Below, piece by piece: positions 53,278 to 64,000 of a stretch of 64,000 nt of DNA. Source of the DNA: Akebia trifoliata (lineage: Eukaryota; Streptophyta; Magnoliopsida; Ranunculales; Lardizabalaceae). A model generated the notes under the pieces. That model saw nothing but the letters and a program-made list of their open reading frames with translations, did no database searches and was not told where the DNA came from. The stretch lies in contig CM030718.1 in assembly GCA_017979445.1 (NCBI GenBank), forward strand, positions 17,355,021 to 17,419,020, in the 5' to 3' direction. The position numbers and the translations under genes were made by a program. The stretch's first letter is position 1. Each line of letters begins with the position of its first letter.

Positions 53278-54497
53278 CAAAAGTTCCAAATGAAACTCAA
53301 AAACATTTCATTTCACAGATAAAAAAGGGAAGAAAAAAATTTAAACTCTGATTCCAAGAACTTAAATAAACCCTAATTGGCTTTTGGTGAATGGTGGAAT
53401 GGATGCTGTTTCAGTGGCTGAAAGAGAGTTGACAGAGTAAGACTCTCCAGAGATAACGCGGTAGCACATTGCCTTATTACATTTGGAATTTGAAGGGCGC
53501 AATTTTGGATTCCCCATTACTCATTACTTGGCATCGATTGCCACCTGTCCATCCAAAATAGAGTCAATGCACCCACTTAAGTCATTTTTGTAATATAAAA
53601 TAATTCACTTATTGCACCCACCACCACCTATAAAATAAAAACCTAAAATCCACTTCTTCCTTCATTTTTTCTCCTCCTCCTCCTCTTCTTCTTCTTATTC
53701 ATCTCCTTCTGAGTTTTGTGAAAAATTGAATCAATGAAATTTAGTTTTTAGAATTCTTTTCAAATAATCTTATTTTTTTACTTTTTTGTATTTAATCATC
53801 AAGGAAAATAGAAAATCGCTATTAAAACCTCAAAACAATTATCTTGAATCAAAAAACTCAAAGATTTTTTGACAGTTTTATTTGATAAATTCATACAAAA
53901 CTTGTTTTAGTACATTCGGTAAATATCTACCGAATATTACTAAACAAATTCGGTATATACCTACCAAACATTACAAAATTGATTCGACAAGTACCTACCA
54001 AATAGAACTCTCTCATGTGAACGCTTACAATTCAATTGGAAGTGTTAGGGTAAGAAAAATAAGTAAGATCAAAGTTTAAAATTTTCATTAAAACCTTTAT
54101 AGATGTAAAGAAGAAGAATAAATGAATGAGAGAGAAATGGAGAAAGAGGAAAAAAGAATAAGAGAAGAGGAAGAAAAAGAAAAATGGTTCGATACTTTTC
54201 GGTGGGTATAATAAGTAATTTAGATTAAAATACATTTAATCATAATGACAAAGTTGCAGTTCGAAAATTATTTGAAGAACAAAAACTTTAGAAAAAATCT
54301 ACAAAACTTGGAAGAAGATCATTAAAACACTGGGAAAATTTAAAAAAATAAAAAAAAATTATAAATAGTAGAAATAGTTAACTAAGAATTCATATTTGTG
54401 CTTAATTACCCACCCAACAACTTATTCTCTTATTTTGTTTTTTAAACTATTGTGACTGCTGCTAGTGAAGTGGTATTCCAAAATCTTTTTGAAATAG
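53278..54497. promoter_or_regulatory. Upstream region of the valyl-tRNA synthetase gene
   Basis: The sequence directly upstream of exon 1 (53278-53700) should contain the 5' UTR and promoter on the minus strand; I cannot place a TATA box with confidence. A pyrimidine-rich plus-strand stretch (CTCCTCCTCCTCTTCTTC) lies at about 53672-53692. A degenerate repeat of about 35 bases (ATTCGGTAAATATCTACCG and variants, about three copies) lies at 53914-54003. The region ends at a solo LTR at 54498. Confidence 0.45.
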
Positions 54498-56208
54498 TGT
54501 AGACACCCCATTTTTGCACTCGCCTAATTAATCAACTCGTCAACCTGATTACAACGGTTCCCAATGATGGATGATTATTCCAATACTTTATTTTGTTACC
54601 AGATATGTTTCAAAAATCTGAATGAGGTATCTCAAATTATAAAAACTGTAGAAACCACGCTACGCTAGGAAAATATAACTTCAAAAGCTTAGAAATCATC
54701 ATTTTTCAAACAAAAAGAAGCTTCACGATAAAAATCACTAAAAAATGATCAAATTATCAAAATACCCCTAACCTTAAAATATCCCTAGAGCCTACATTAT
54801 GCTTAGGCAAACCCTTTCAAACACATAAAACAACAAATCGAAATCAAATAAATCATTTCGTCAAATTTCACATAATTTGACAAAATTATGAAAATACCCC
54901 TCATAAAGTTCACAACCATTCCACACAAAATTTTTTATAAATGATAAAAACCAACATTTCCATTAAATTCCTTATGAAAAATTGATTCTAAAACATCTTA
55001 GAACATAAAAAATTGACTTATAACACGAAAAGTCCTCTTCGAGGGTAAAACGGTAATTTTACAATTTTTATAATTAAAAATTTCAAAATTAATAAATAAA
55101 ATATTAAATAATTAAATTAAAATATTAATAAAATTAATTTGAAAATTTAAACTAAAAAAATCGATCAATCAGGCTTTTAGGCAAAATTGTTGAGGGTTGC
55201 CAAGATATTTCTTTAAGGACCCCTCCATTTGAGGGTCCAAAGAATTAAAGATATCATAAAGGAGGGTTGTCCAAAAAATTAAATTCAATCAAACAAGACT
55301 AAAGTCAAAATTAAAGTCAATTAAGTAAGACTAAAGTCAAGATATTAAAAGTCAACCAAATAAGACTAAAGTCAAAATCTTAAAGTCAATCAAATAAAAT
55401 CAAAAGTCAAAATCCTAATAGAGTTCTAATTAAATAATAACTCTATTTAATAGAATTATAACTAAAATATAACTCTACCTAAAACAATTATAATTAAAAT
55501 ACAACTCTACCTAAAATAATTCTAACTAAAATATAACTCTAACTAAAAGAATTCTAATTAAACACTAATTCTATCTAAACCAACCCCTAAAAAAATCTAT
55601 AAATAGGAGTCCTCACACCCTATTTTTGTATCAAATAATAAATCCTAAGAGAAGTAAGTCAAAAAGCTTCCCTAACCTCCCATAAACCCTAATTTTGAAG
55701 TCCCAACTCCTTACCTAACACCCATACTTCGATTTTAGCTCGAAAAACACCTAGAAGCCCTTAAAAAATATCTAGAAATCCATAAACAAATCCAAAGAAA
55801 ACTCACATATCCAAGAAGAAGATACCTCAACTTGAAGATCCAAAATCAGATCCGACAACAGAACAAAGTGAGGAATACTGTATAAGAAGTTATTCTACTA
55901 GATCTGAAGGAACGAGACCGTTGTCTTCAAAAAAGTATATATATATATTTTTTTTTTACTTAGGTTTCTGTTAGCAATGTAGCCTTATTTGGGATAAGTA
56001 GATACCGGCATTGATCGGGTGGGGTTGGTACCTAACACCTTCTAACCCCGTAATGTAATCCCCGAATTCAATTTTTCTTTACTAGATTAGTTTCTTTATC
56101 CGTTTAGAGTCAGTATTCGGTTCTTAGATTGTAATAACTAGGTGACAACTCCCAAACCTCAAGGGTCAAAAGCGGATCCACGCACATCGCGGATCGAGGG
56201 CGCTTTCA
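54498..56208 (+). mobile_element. Second solo LTR of the TGTAGACACC family, perfect target duplication
   Basis: The 1711-base LTR begins TGTAGACACCCCATTTTTGC and ends GGATCGAGGGCGCTTTCA. It is flanked by AATAG on both sides (54493-54497 and 56209-56213). It is collinear with 26335-27813 but longer, partly from extra sequence around 55130-55260. It lies about 1.2 kb upstream of the synthetase start codon. Confidence 0.92.
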
Positions 56209-56652
56209 AATAGCAATAGGGGAAAGAAACCCTTTTCCTTTAAATTTAAGGAAAGTTAATTTTATTATATTATCAAAAAAAAAAGTCTATAATCTTTTAA
56301 AATATCATTCTTTCATCAGAATTTATTTTTTTATTTTTTTAAAATCCCTTTAACAATAAAACCGTGAATAACCATCCAAAAGAAAAATGGTGAGCAAAAA
56401 CAACCCCATTCAATAAAACGGTGATTATTGGCTATTAATTGTGTATTTTTTCAAAAAATCTATGATCTTTTGAAAATTCAATTAAATCATTTAATGAGAT
56501 TTTCACGAATTAATCAAGATTTTTTCAAAAAAATGGTAAATTTTGTCATTATGCATTTAATAGGTGCATGTAAATAGTTATTTTAAAGCTAAGGTGGGTA
56601 TCGCAAGAAAGTTAGTGAACTGAGCCATTTCAATGTGTGCAAATAGTTGTCT
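56209..56652. other. Short stretch between two solo LTRs
   Basis: AT-rich with poly-A and poly-T runs. Nothing recognisable apart from the flanking target sites. Confidence 0.5.
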
Positions 56653-59641
56653 TGTAACACCCCGAATTTTTAATTCGTATCTCGAGGAAAAAAATAAATA
56701 GTGGAATTTTAAGAAAATCTTGAAAGTGGGATTTAGGGGTAAAACTTTAGGATGTTTCTGATCATTTTTAATGGAATCTGACCTCACCATTAGATTCAAA
56801 ATGATCAAAAAATATAGTTTAGCCTGTAAGCACGCTCAAATGCGAGTCCGAATATAAAAATTACAAAATCCTCGATTATCGGGTCGGACCAGGCTAAAAT
56901 AGTGACTTTTTGTTAGAGAAAGAATTAGTAAGATTCGATTATACCATTGGGTTCGTAACGAAAAATTATTGAATATGGACTATTTATATGCCATTTTTTG
57001 ATATTAGGAAGTCGAATTATCGTCAAAAATGAAAACGACGTAAAGTTCAGGGGTCACATCAGGCTAAAAGTGTAAATTTTTTATGGAGACATAATTTGTA
57101 GAAATTGACTATACAATTAGATTCGGAATGAAAAATTAAGTGAAATAGAGTATTCATTTATCAGTTTTGGAGTTCGGATGATCAAGTTATCATCGATCAA
57201 AACAATAGGCGAACTACCAATTTCGTCCCAACTTTTATATAAAACAAAAAAAAAAATTAATTTTTTATATAACTCATCTTCCCCAACGCGTCCATATAGC
57301 CGAGACATATAAAAACGAATATTTTTTTTTCTCTTCGATCTTCCACCTCAGATCTCTCACAAACGGCTCGCCGTCGACGATCGACGCAGAAGGGAGAAAG
57401 GTCCGCAGCCTCATTCTCTACATAACCCACCCAAATTCCTTCGGTTTTCTCGTCTTTTTCACCCCGTATAATAAAAAATCAGCCGTATTTTTATACGGAG
57501 ATTTCATAACTTCGACCTCGATTTCATCGGTTTCGGGGTCAAACCGTCTTTCGTTGTAGATGGGAGAAGAGACGAGCACATCGAGATCTTCGAAACCACC
57601 GAGTCGATTTCGAAAATCAGTCGCTTCGAAGTTCGATCCGTCTCGATTTCCATACCGATCACCTCGATTTTCGCGCCAACGCTTCAATCCTTTCTCCTAG
57701 AGATTGTAAGGAACTCTCAATTTCTATTAATAATCGTAGATTTTTAAAATTGCATTTATGATTTTATCAGAAAAATTTGGATGTATTTCTAAAATATAGA
57801 ATTATCTTGTTATTTCAAAAATTCACGCAAGAAATTGCATGTTTGATATGTTTAATTGTATTTTTAACAAATTATACGTGGGTAAGGTATTTTAACGGGT
57901 TATTCCTGTCAGTTGGGTCCTGTGCACCGCTCGGACCTCGCTTTAATATAAATTTTATATTTTTTAAGGTTTTTGATAAAAATGAACTTCATAGTTAGAA
58001 AAACGATTTATTATTCAATTAACTCATGTTGAGTTAATGAATATCACAAAGTGAATATTTTATTTGAGAGATTAAAAACTGTAAAAATCGAAAAAAGGGA
58101 AAAAGGGTATGAAACGGTAAAAATGCCAGAGTCACACCTGATGGGTGATGTCTGCATTTTACGTTGTTGTGTTGTGTGCAGGTTGGTGAACAGATATCCA
58201 GGGATAATATTGTTAGTTGCATGTTTATTTAAATTTCTGTTAGCGCGAGGCGCTGTTTACGTTTCCGTTTCTTATTTATTTTAGGCCGGGTGGCCACACT
58301 TGCATGGTAGAAAACTGGATATCTATTCTCAATCTTGTATTGTTAATTTCTCTTTTGTTTTCAAATGAAAATAATATATATATGTAGCTATTTTGTGAGC
58401 TGTTAAAGAGTTTGTGAATGCCTGAAGGGATAGTGCGTCATATCATCCGGAGTGGTGTACTACGGTAGGGACCACCAAGCTCATACGTGGTATGGGACAC
58501 GTATGAGAGTGGAGTCACAACTGGAATTCGGGTTTATTCCTCTCTATCTTTACCAGTGAACTTGTAATGTAAAAATAGTCGTATACGAATGGTTTGTATA
58601 TTTGGGAATCACATGCACGCCTGATAGGCATAGACGAAGATGATTGGTCAGTGATCACTAACAATCTATAGTAGTCGAACGTTCTGACACATCGAAAAGA
58701 GACCCATTGCTTACGGTCACGTCAAACGGCCAGCCTGAGCCGGATAAATGGTCAACCAAACGTGGTAAAGGCAGCGACCGGCCACAAAATCAGGAACTAA
58801 AAGCTAGAGAGAAATTGTAACATCATGTCCCGACTGGGAGCGATCCAGTCGTGAATCCCAACATTCTAATTCCAATACTCCACCATTGTGTATTATGTAT
58901 CTATTGTTTATTTTGATATATAAAATGAAATCCATGTTTATTATTTCCATTTGATCAATTAGATTTGTATAAAAAGATAATGTTATAGTGAGTACTGCTG
59001 ATCGATGTAATGTAAGTTTTAAAATGTTTAGTTGTTCATCCCTGGCTATATGTACCAGTTAATCGTAGTTTCTTCTGTAAAATTTTGTATATTTTAAAAT
59101 GATTCAGTATGCTTATTCGTTCATGTTAGGAGGGGTTATTTGCAGAAATTGTTTGTTTCCTTACTGGGTAACCATTGTTACTCACCCTTTCCTTCTCTAT
59201 TTTTTTAGTTTCAGATCCGAAGTTTGACGAGGCAGGTATAGAGCACGAGTGAGAATCATCTGGTAGGTCAAATAGACAGTCAGAGTTCGTCACTTGGTGA
59301 GTATTGGGGTTATTACCCCTAGTGGTGTCGATTTATCCGAGAGTATTATACATGTTATTCTGAGTGTTAGGATTTCTGTTAGAGTAAGGAATTTTGTATA
59401 ATCCTGTATTCTGGTTATTCTTCTGCACTCTGATCTTTCGTACGTTATTAGACGTATATAAGCTTCCGCTAGTATTATATTTTGTATATGTATGCAGGAT
59501 TGTATGTCGTTTATCAGGTGTAGGTTGAACGCCTTGGAATGCTAACATAAATAGAAGAGACCATGCCGAAATTTCAATGTACCACCTAGTACCTCGAGTT
59601 TTGACATGGAGATTTGTGTTAGCGTTCGGCGGGGCGCCACA
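56653..59641 (+). mobile_element. Long solo LTR (about 3.0 kb) of a Tekay-like Gypsy family
   Basis: It begins TGTAACACCCCGAATTTT and ends GCGGGGCGCCACA. The flanks are TGTCT (56648-56652) and TGTCC (59642-59646), one mismatch in five. TGTAACACCC...CACA ends and a long, gene-free, tandem-poor body are typical of chromovirus (Tekay/Del) LTRs; this lineage call is an inference. Open frames inside (for example near 57418-57687) have no family and are probably chance. No gag or pol is present. Confidence 0.8.
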
Positions 59642-60259
59642 TGTCCCATATCAATAAGTGAAAACACATCGACACTTTTTACTAAATAATAATATAAAAA
59701 AAGCGTTTAAAGATGAAACGAGGGAGTTTCTAAGACTTAGGAGTTGCCGCCTAATTTAGGTCTAGGAACCAAAAATAACTTTAAAGCGGATCCAGATCGG
59801 TCCACGGGCAAGAGACTAGGGTAAGGGGTCAGATTACAGGTTTCGGAAGATGTTAAGCACCGATCAAAGTGATCGCTCGCCCAATCAAACTGATCGATCT
59901 CTACTATGATCTAAGAAAATACTATGGTTAACAAATAAAGACTAATCTTACAGCTAAAATTCCCTCAAATATTACACCATACCTCGAATTTCGCACTTAA
60001 AAGGAAAAAATGTGAAAAAGCCTAAGTCTTGTTCAATGTCCTAAGGCTTCCATGGGAAGCTTTCATAAAAATTGAGATTCAATAAAATGTGTCATGTATA
60101 CAAGTAAGTTCCACATGATTTTACATACATCATTACGAATGACTTCTAATTCACGCATAATTTCCAAATTTATGAAACACTATCACATGTAAACTCTCTA
60201 AATCAGTGCAATTCATATTATTCATAATTGCCGAATTACTAAAAAAATGAATATATGCA

Positions 60260-60425
60260 AACTTTCCAAATTAATCAAATGTGAACATATTTAAGATTTC
60301 TAAATTGGAAAGTCATGAACATATGTGAAATTTCTAAATTGGAGAATCATGAACATATGTGAAATTTCTAAATTTGGAGAATCATTAGCATATGTAAAAA
60401 TTCTAAATTGGAGAATCATGTAGAG
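60260..60425. repeat. Tandem repeat, ~36 bp unit, about 4 copies, inside the reverse solo LTR
   Basis: Units of the type AACATATGTGAAATTTCTAA plus ATTGGAGAATCATG recur. The middle copies are nearly identical and the first (near 60285) and last (near 60390) diverge. Confidence 0.82.
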
Positions 60426-61269
60426 GAATATGCATGATTTTGAATTCCCAATACAATCGTCATGAATATTTACCAAATACATCATCATATGGCATGATTC
60501 TTAAATCATCACACGATTAAAATCCATCAAGTTGAACAATATTTTTTATTCCTAAACACAAAAATTTATTAAAATAATTTGAATCAATCTAATCATTAAA
60601 GAATTTCATGCAACCTTAATATACACAAAAAATTCGGTTTAAGCAAGATGATAATGAAACTAGCAAAGAAAAACACATCTCTAGTCCTATTATTATGAAA
60701 ACAAAGCGAGTAAGAAAAAAATAGGCTTTCCTATTATAAACTACGTAATGATTATGATTCAAGAATAATGGAGAATATCAATGGGGGGCCGAATCATCAT
60801 CACAACGAAAAAAATAAAAAATAAAAACCAAATATGATGACAAAGAAATGAGAGAATAAATAAATAAATTTAAATTTACCTCTAAGATAAATTGGTGGTT
60901 GAATGCAATTCCTTCAGGCACAATTCGAGATGACTTGAGAGTGTAGTACTAATAGAGATGAACGTAAATGAGGAGTTGAACAAAAATAAATAAAAATTAT
61001 TTTGTTGCATGGAGTATGTTAGAGACAAAGTGGCTGCTATAGGAAATGACATGAGGATTGAGGTGGTTGTTTCGTGACTATGGATATGAAGGAAATGAAT
61101 TCAAGAAGTGAAGAAGAGGTGGTTGCCATGTTGCTATGAAAACAAAGGAGACAAAGTGGCTGCTGTGTTGCTATGAAGATGAAGGAGATGAAGTGGCTGC
61201 TATGGAGACCGAAGTGATGATGCAGGTATTGAGAGTTTCTTCTTGTTCCTTCTTAAGTTATTTAAGTTT

Positions 61270-61292
61270 TTATTTATTTATTTATTTATTTT
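61270..61292. repeat. (TTTA)n microsatellite
   Basis: About five TTTA units in a row inside the reverse solo LTR. Confidence 0.8.
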
Positions 61293-62462
61293 TGCAAGAA
61301 TGACTAAAGGTAGAGAGCTCATTCTAAGCCACATTAAGAGAGAAGAGCGAATGAGGAGACCGTGCCCTTTGGGAGAGAGTGGGAAGTTGGATTTTATAAG
61401 TTTTTTAGTTTCCTCTTTTCTTTAACTTTCTAATTTTTGTTTCCTTTTTTCACTTCTTCAATTTTCGTTCTCTTTCACATTTCTTACATTGGGAATATGG
61501 GTAATGATCCTATGTTTTTCATGCACATTCTAATTTGTATATTAAATTCCCTTTATTATTTGAACACTTCATCGATTGGTTTGATTATTAAATTTTCAAT
61601 TTCATTAATCGAGTTAAAGTTTTGAATGTTTTAAGTTGATTGGTTAATTAAGTTTTGATTTTTGATTTGATTGATCGATTAATATTCTCAATGTTTTGAC
61701 TTAATTTGTTAATTAATTTTAATTTTTTATTTTTATTGGTTCAATGAGTTGAAATTTTTTGATTTGGTCGGTTCATTAAGTTTAAAATTTCGATTTGGAT
61801 TTCATCATTTTATATGAAAAACTTTTAATTTTTCTAAGTGCGAGTTTTCTAGATTTTTCGATGTGCGAGACCATTATTGAAAATTTATTTTTAGTTACGT
61901 TTTTGTAAGAATCAAGTTCTCTATGTAAAAGTTAGATATCAAAAGGGTATTTTTGTCATTTTGTGTTTTTTTATTATTATATAAAATTATCCATTTTCAT
62001 CGATTTAGGTCTTGTTAGACTCAAAATCATATTTTAAGGGTAATGAAAATACTTTCAAAAAATTTTGGAGGTGTGGGACCCACAAGGGGTATTTTTTGTC
62101 ATTTTGTCCATTTTTGTGAATTTTGGCTTGCGACTTCTTTTAGTCCTAATGCGATTATCCTAAGTCTCGAGGTCATATTTTCCTAGTTGATGTCTCTAAA
62201 TTATCAAAATGTGCAACAAACCTAAACACACATACTTGTTAAATCGAGTGTAAAGTATAGTGATCTTAAGAGTGTGTAATCTCTACGTCGAGTTGTAACA
62301 AGTAAGAGAGATGAAAGGTTATATATCAGAAGAAAAATGGGAGTGAGACTCTTAAGCTTTCTAGCTCTTCGCATATTTTGCGGTCATCATTATGAACTCA
62401 CAACAACTGAATGATGAATTGTCAAATCGGGCAGATGCAAAAAATAGAGTGTCTACAATAGG

Positions 62463-62960
62463 TACTCATTTAACCAAAACCAATAGAATTGAACCGATAG
62501 GAATCAAAACCATTAGGTTCTAGTCAATTAGGAATGTACATTTTACCTGTTACTTGAATCGAAAAATTGAAATCGAATTGGGACCGAAACTAGAATGAAC
62601 CAAACCAAAGCCAAAAAAAATTGGTTAAGGCTTAATTTTCACCTTAAAAACCGGACCAAACCTAAACTAATTAAAACTTGAAAATTTCCAAAAAAAAAAT
62701 GAAATATTTTCCCCCACCCCACCTTCTATCTTTATAGTTTTGGCAACAAAGTATCCATTTTACAGTAGTAAATAATTACCAATCAAAAGAAAGGTTCTAT
62801 CTTCATATTTTATATTTCATATAATAGAAAACATAATAATTATTTTATAGTAATAAATAATTATCAATCAAAAAATTTGTTTCTATCTTTTTGTTTTATA
62901 TTTTATACAATTGGCAACCACAAATATGGATTGTGTCGTCAACAAAACTAAATTTGAAAG
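62463..62960. other. Sequence rich in AACC/GAACC-type words, no gene
   Basis: From 62465 to 62690 the plus strand repeats words such as AACCAAA, GAACCGA and ACCGAAAC in an irregular way, as seen in decayed low-complexity transposon ends. The rest is AT-rich. Confidence 0.45.
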
Positions 62961-62964
62961 TTAA

Positions 62965-63850
62965 GGAATAAGGAGGCAATTATGATAGAACATGTCAATT
63001 GTCATATTCTCATTGACCTACTTTTTGAAGAAGCTAGAAAAGGGAAAAACAAAGGTCCTTACTGGGACAATAGTGTACAAGTGACCTCCTATTACTTTAG
63101 TCCTCTTGAGACAACATGTTTCCAAAAAACATATAAAAAATCGATTAAGAACAATGAAGACAGAATATAGGAATTTTGTTGAACTTAAAGGAAAAAAGAG
63201 GATTCAGTTGGGGTCAACTTTGAAATGTCGTTACTACTTCAAATACTTTTTGGGACAAGCTATTACAATCCAAGTTTAGTATCAAGTATTCTTTTATATT
63301 TTATTAGGTTTATTGTTTGAATTTAATAGAGATTTAACTAAGAACTATGCAATAATAATAATAATTATTATTATTATTGTTTAATATTTCAAAATGGAGA
63401 AAAGAGATTTGATTAATTTCAAGAACGAGGATTGAGGGGTGATTTGACAAACTCTCAGTTATTTTTGACAACCATCATGCAACTGGTGCATCAATGCATG
63501 GAGGAACAGAATTTGAAGATTTGGATAAAAATGATGGTATTGCTGATATGAGTGATGTGCCACAAGTTCAAGAGGAGCCCAAGTTGGATGAGGTTGAAGA
63601 AGGGGTTAACATGTCTACTGGAAATGAAAGTAAAAGAGCCTCATTATCTGGACAATTGATCCTCTTTCCCTTGGAATAAGCTATATAATGTGGTGATGAG
63701 TATGGAGGGCTTCACTGGGACTTATTTGAGGAAGGCATATGGGATAATTAGAAATGATCGTATTAAGACTGAAATATTTCTTTTAGAGGATGCACATTAC
63801 AGAAAAATGAAGTTAGTATAATTACGTGAACAAATTGGGGATCGTTAGAT
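62965..63850 (+). pseudogene. Myb/SANT-like DNA-binding domain gene, decayed
   Basis: Plant Myb/SANT-like proteins are DNA-binding factors related to the ORF1 partner of PIF/Harbinger transposons. The plus strand reads LIDLLFEEARKGKN, then EYRNFVELKGK, and in the next frame GFSWGQL, a TGA, and VVTTSNTFWDKLLQ. This follows the family pattern LxxLxxEExxxGN...LxxxxGFGWDxxxKxVTAxDxxWD. After about 130 bases, IFDNHHATGASMHG and an acidic stretch (MSDVPQVQEEPKLDEVEE) fit the usual FGxxxATG...acidic linker. Stops and frameshifts are scattered. An (AATAAT)(ATTATT) block interrupts the region at 63352-63379. Whether it came from a host gene or a transposon cannot be told here. Confidence 0.62.
63352..63379. 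repeat. AATAAT/ATTATT hairpin microsatellite
   Basis: (AAT)n runs directly into (ATT)n, forming a self-complementary 28-base block between the two halves of the Myb/SANT-like remnant. Confidence 0.8.
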
Positions 63851-64000
63851 TGCTCTATGCCTATATTAGTATGCTTGGGTTATGGATTTTTTTTTAATAT
63901 TTGAATAAATATCTAGTTTAGCTTGTTCTTTGGTGAACTTATTGATTTAATATTATCTATGACAGATTAATGCATTGCATGGCTTTTTTGGGATGTTTAC

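Larger units (their letters stand above)
59659..62457 (-). mobile_element. Solo LTR in reverse orientation, related to the TGTAGACACC family
   Basis: On the minus strand it begins TGTAGACACTCTATTTTTTG at 62457 and ends TTTTCA at 59659. The flanks ATAAG (59654-59658) and ATAGG (62458-62462) match at four of five bases. Near its 3' end GGTTCCTAGACC and an AGGCGGCAACTCC block correspond to the GGTTCCTAGACCG and GGTGGTGACTCCC of the copy at 26335, so it is a distant member. It is 2.8 kb because of extra sequence, including a tandem repeat and repeated GTGGCTGCTATG-type words at 61030-61210. Confidence 0.75.

Noticed and set aside
57418..57687. 89-codon Arg/Asp-rich open frame on the minus strand
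   Set aside because: It lies in the body of the solo LTR at 56653-59641, has no recognisable domain and no support from neighbouring exons.
1..64000. tRNA, rRNA or CRISPR arrays
   Set aside because: No cloverleaf-like, rRNA-like or spaced-repeat pattern was noticed. The TGGTATCAGAG matches are retroelement primer-binding sites, not tRNA genes.

Overview
This window looks like nuclear DNA of a flowering plant, probably a woody dicot or magnoliid, although the species cannot be named from the sequence. It is AT-rich and full of Copia, Gypsy, LINE and hAT relics. It carries one recognisable host gene, split into many short exons with plant-type GT-AG borders. No rRNA, tRNA, CRISPR array or bacterial-style operon was seen.

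Host gene. The 5' half of an organellar (chloroplast/mitochondrial) valyl-tRNA synthetase gene runs on the minus strand from about 53277 down to 4900 and leaves the window on the left. Fifteen exons, with matching codon phases, spell about 521 residues. They cover an Arg/Ser-rich presequence, the HMGH (HIGH-type) ATP-binding motif, the editing domain and the catalytic core up to [10 protein letters not shown]. The KMSKS loop and anticodon-binding domain are outside the window. The 1565 coding bases are spread over 48.4 kb. Introns 2, 3, 4, 5, 7, 9 and 15 are 4 to 16 kb long and are mostly transposon sequence, while the other introns are 82 to 811 bases.

Layout. 1-2161: the 5' part of a minus-strand Copia, inserted into a minus-strand LINE (2162-3260). 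4900-6786: exons 15 to 10. 7065-14260: a structurally complete but decayed Copia in intron 9. Its gag is split by a 2.2 kb DNA transposon that carries a captured fragment of an RRP12-like ribosome-biogenesis gene and a piece of LINE. 14412-14614: exons 9 and 8. 15955-19232: a Gypsy deletion derivative in intron 7. 19526-20482: exons 7 and 6. 20.9-24.5 kb: a TRIM-like element and a 62-bp tandem repeat in intron 5. 24589-24683: exon 5. Intron 4 (24684-40600) holds a Copia whose 3' LTR is split by a solo LTR, a LINE fragment, a 6.3 kb inverted repeat of an LTR element carrying a plant-transposon-type ORF, and a Copia relic. 40601-40684 and 45620-45746: exons 4 and 3, separated by a minus-strand Copia and a LINE tail. 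Intron 2 holds an 8-bp-TSD MITE, a decayed hAT transposase gene (47.2-50.6 kb) and a perfect-period 60-bp tandem repeat. 52969-53277: exons 2 and 1.

Right of the gene (54.5-62.5 kb) lie three solo LTRs, each with recognisable target-site duplications. At the edge is a decayed Myb/SANT-like gene (62.96-63.85 kb). Only the synthetase appears to be a functional gene; every other coding-like stretch carries stops or frameshifts. The most notable structures are the intronic 6.3 kb inverted repeat and the captured RRP12-like fragment nested three levels deep.
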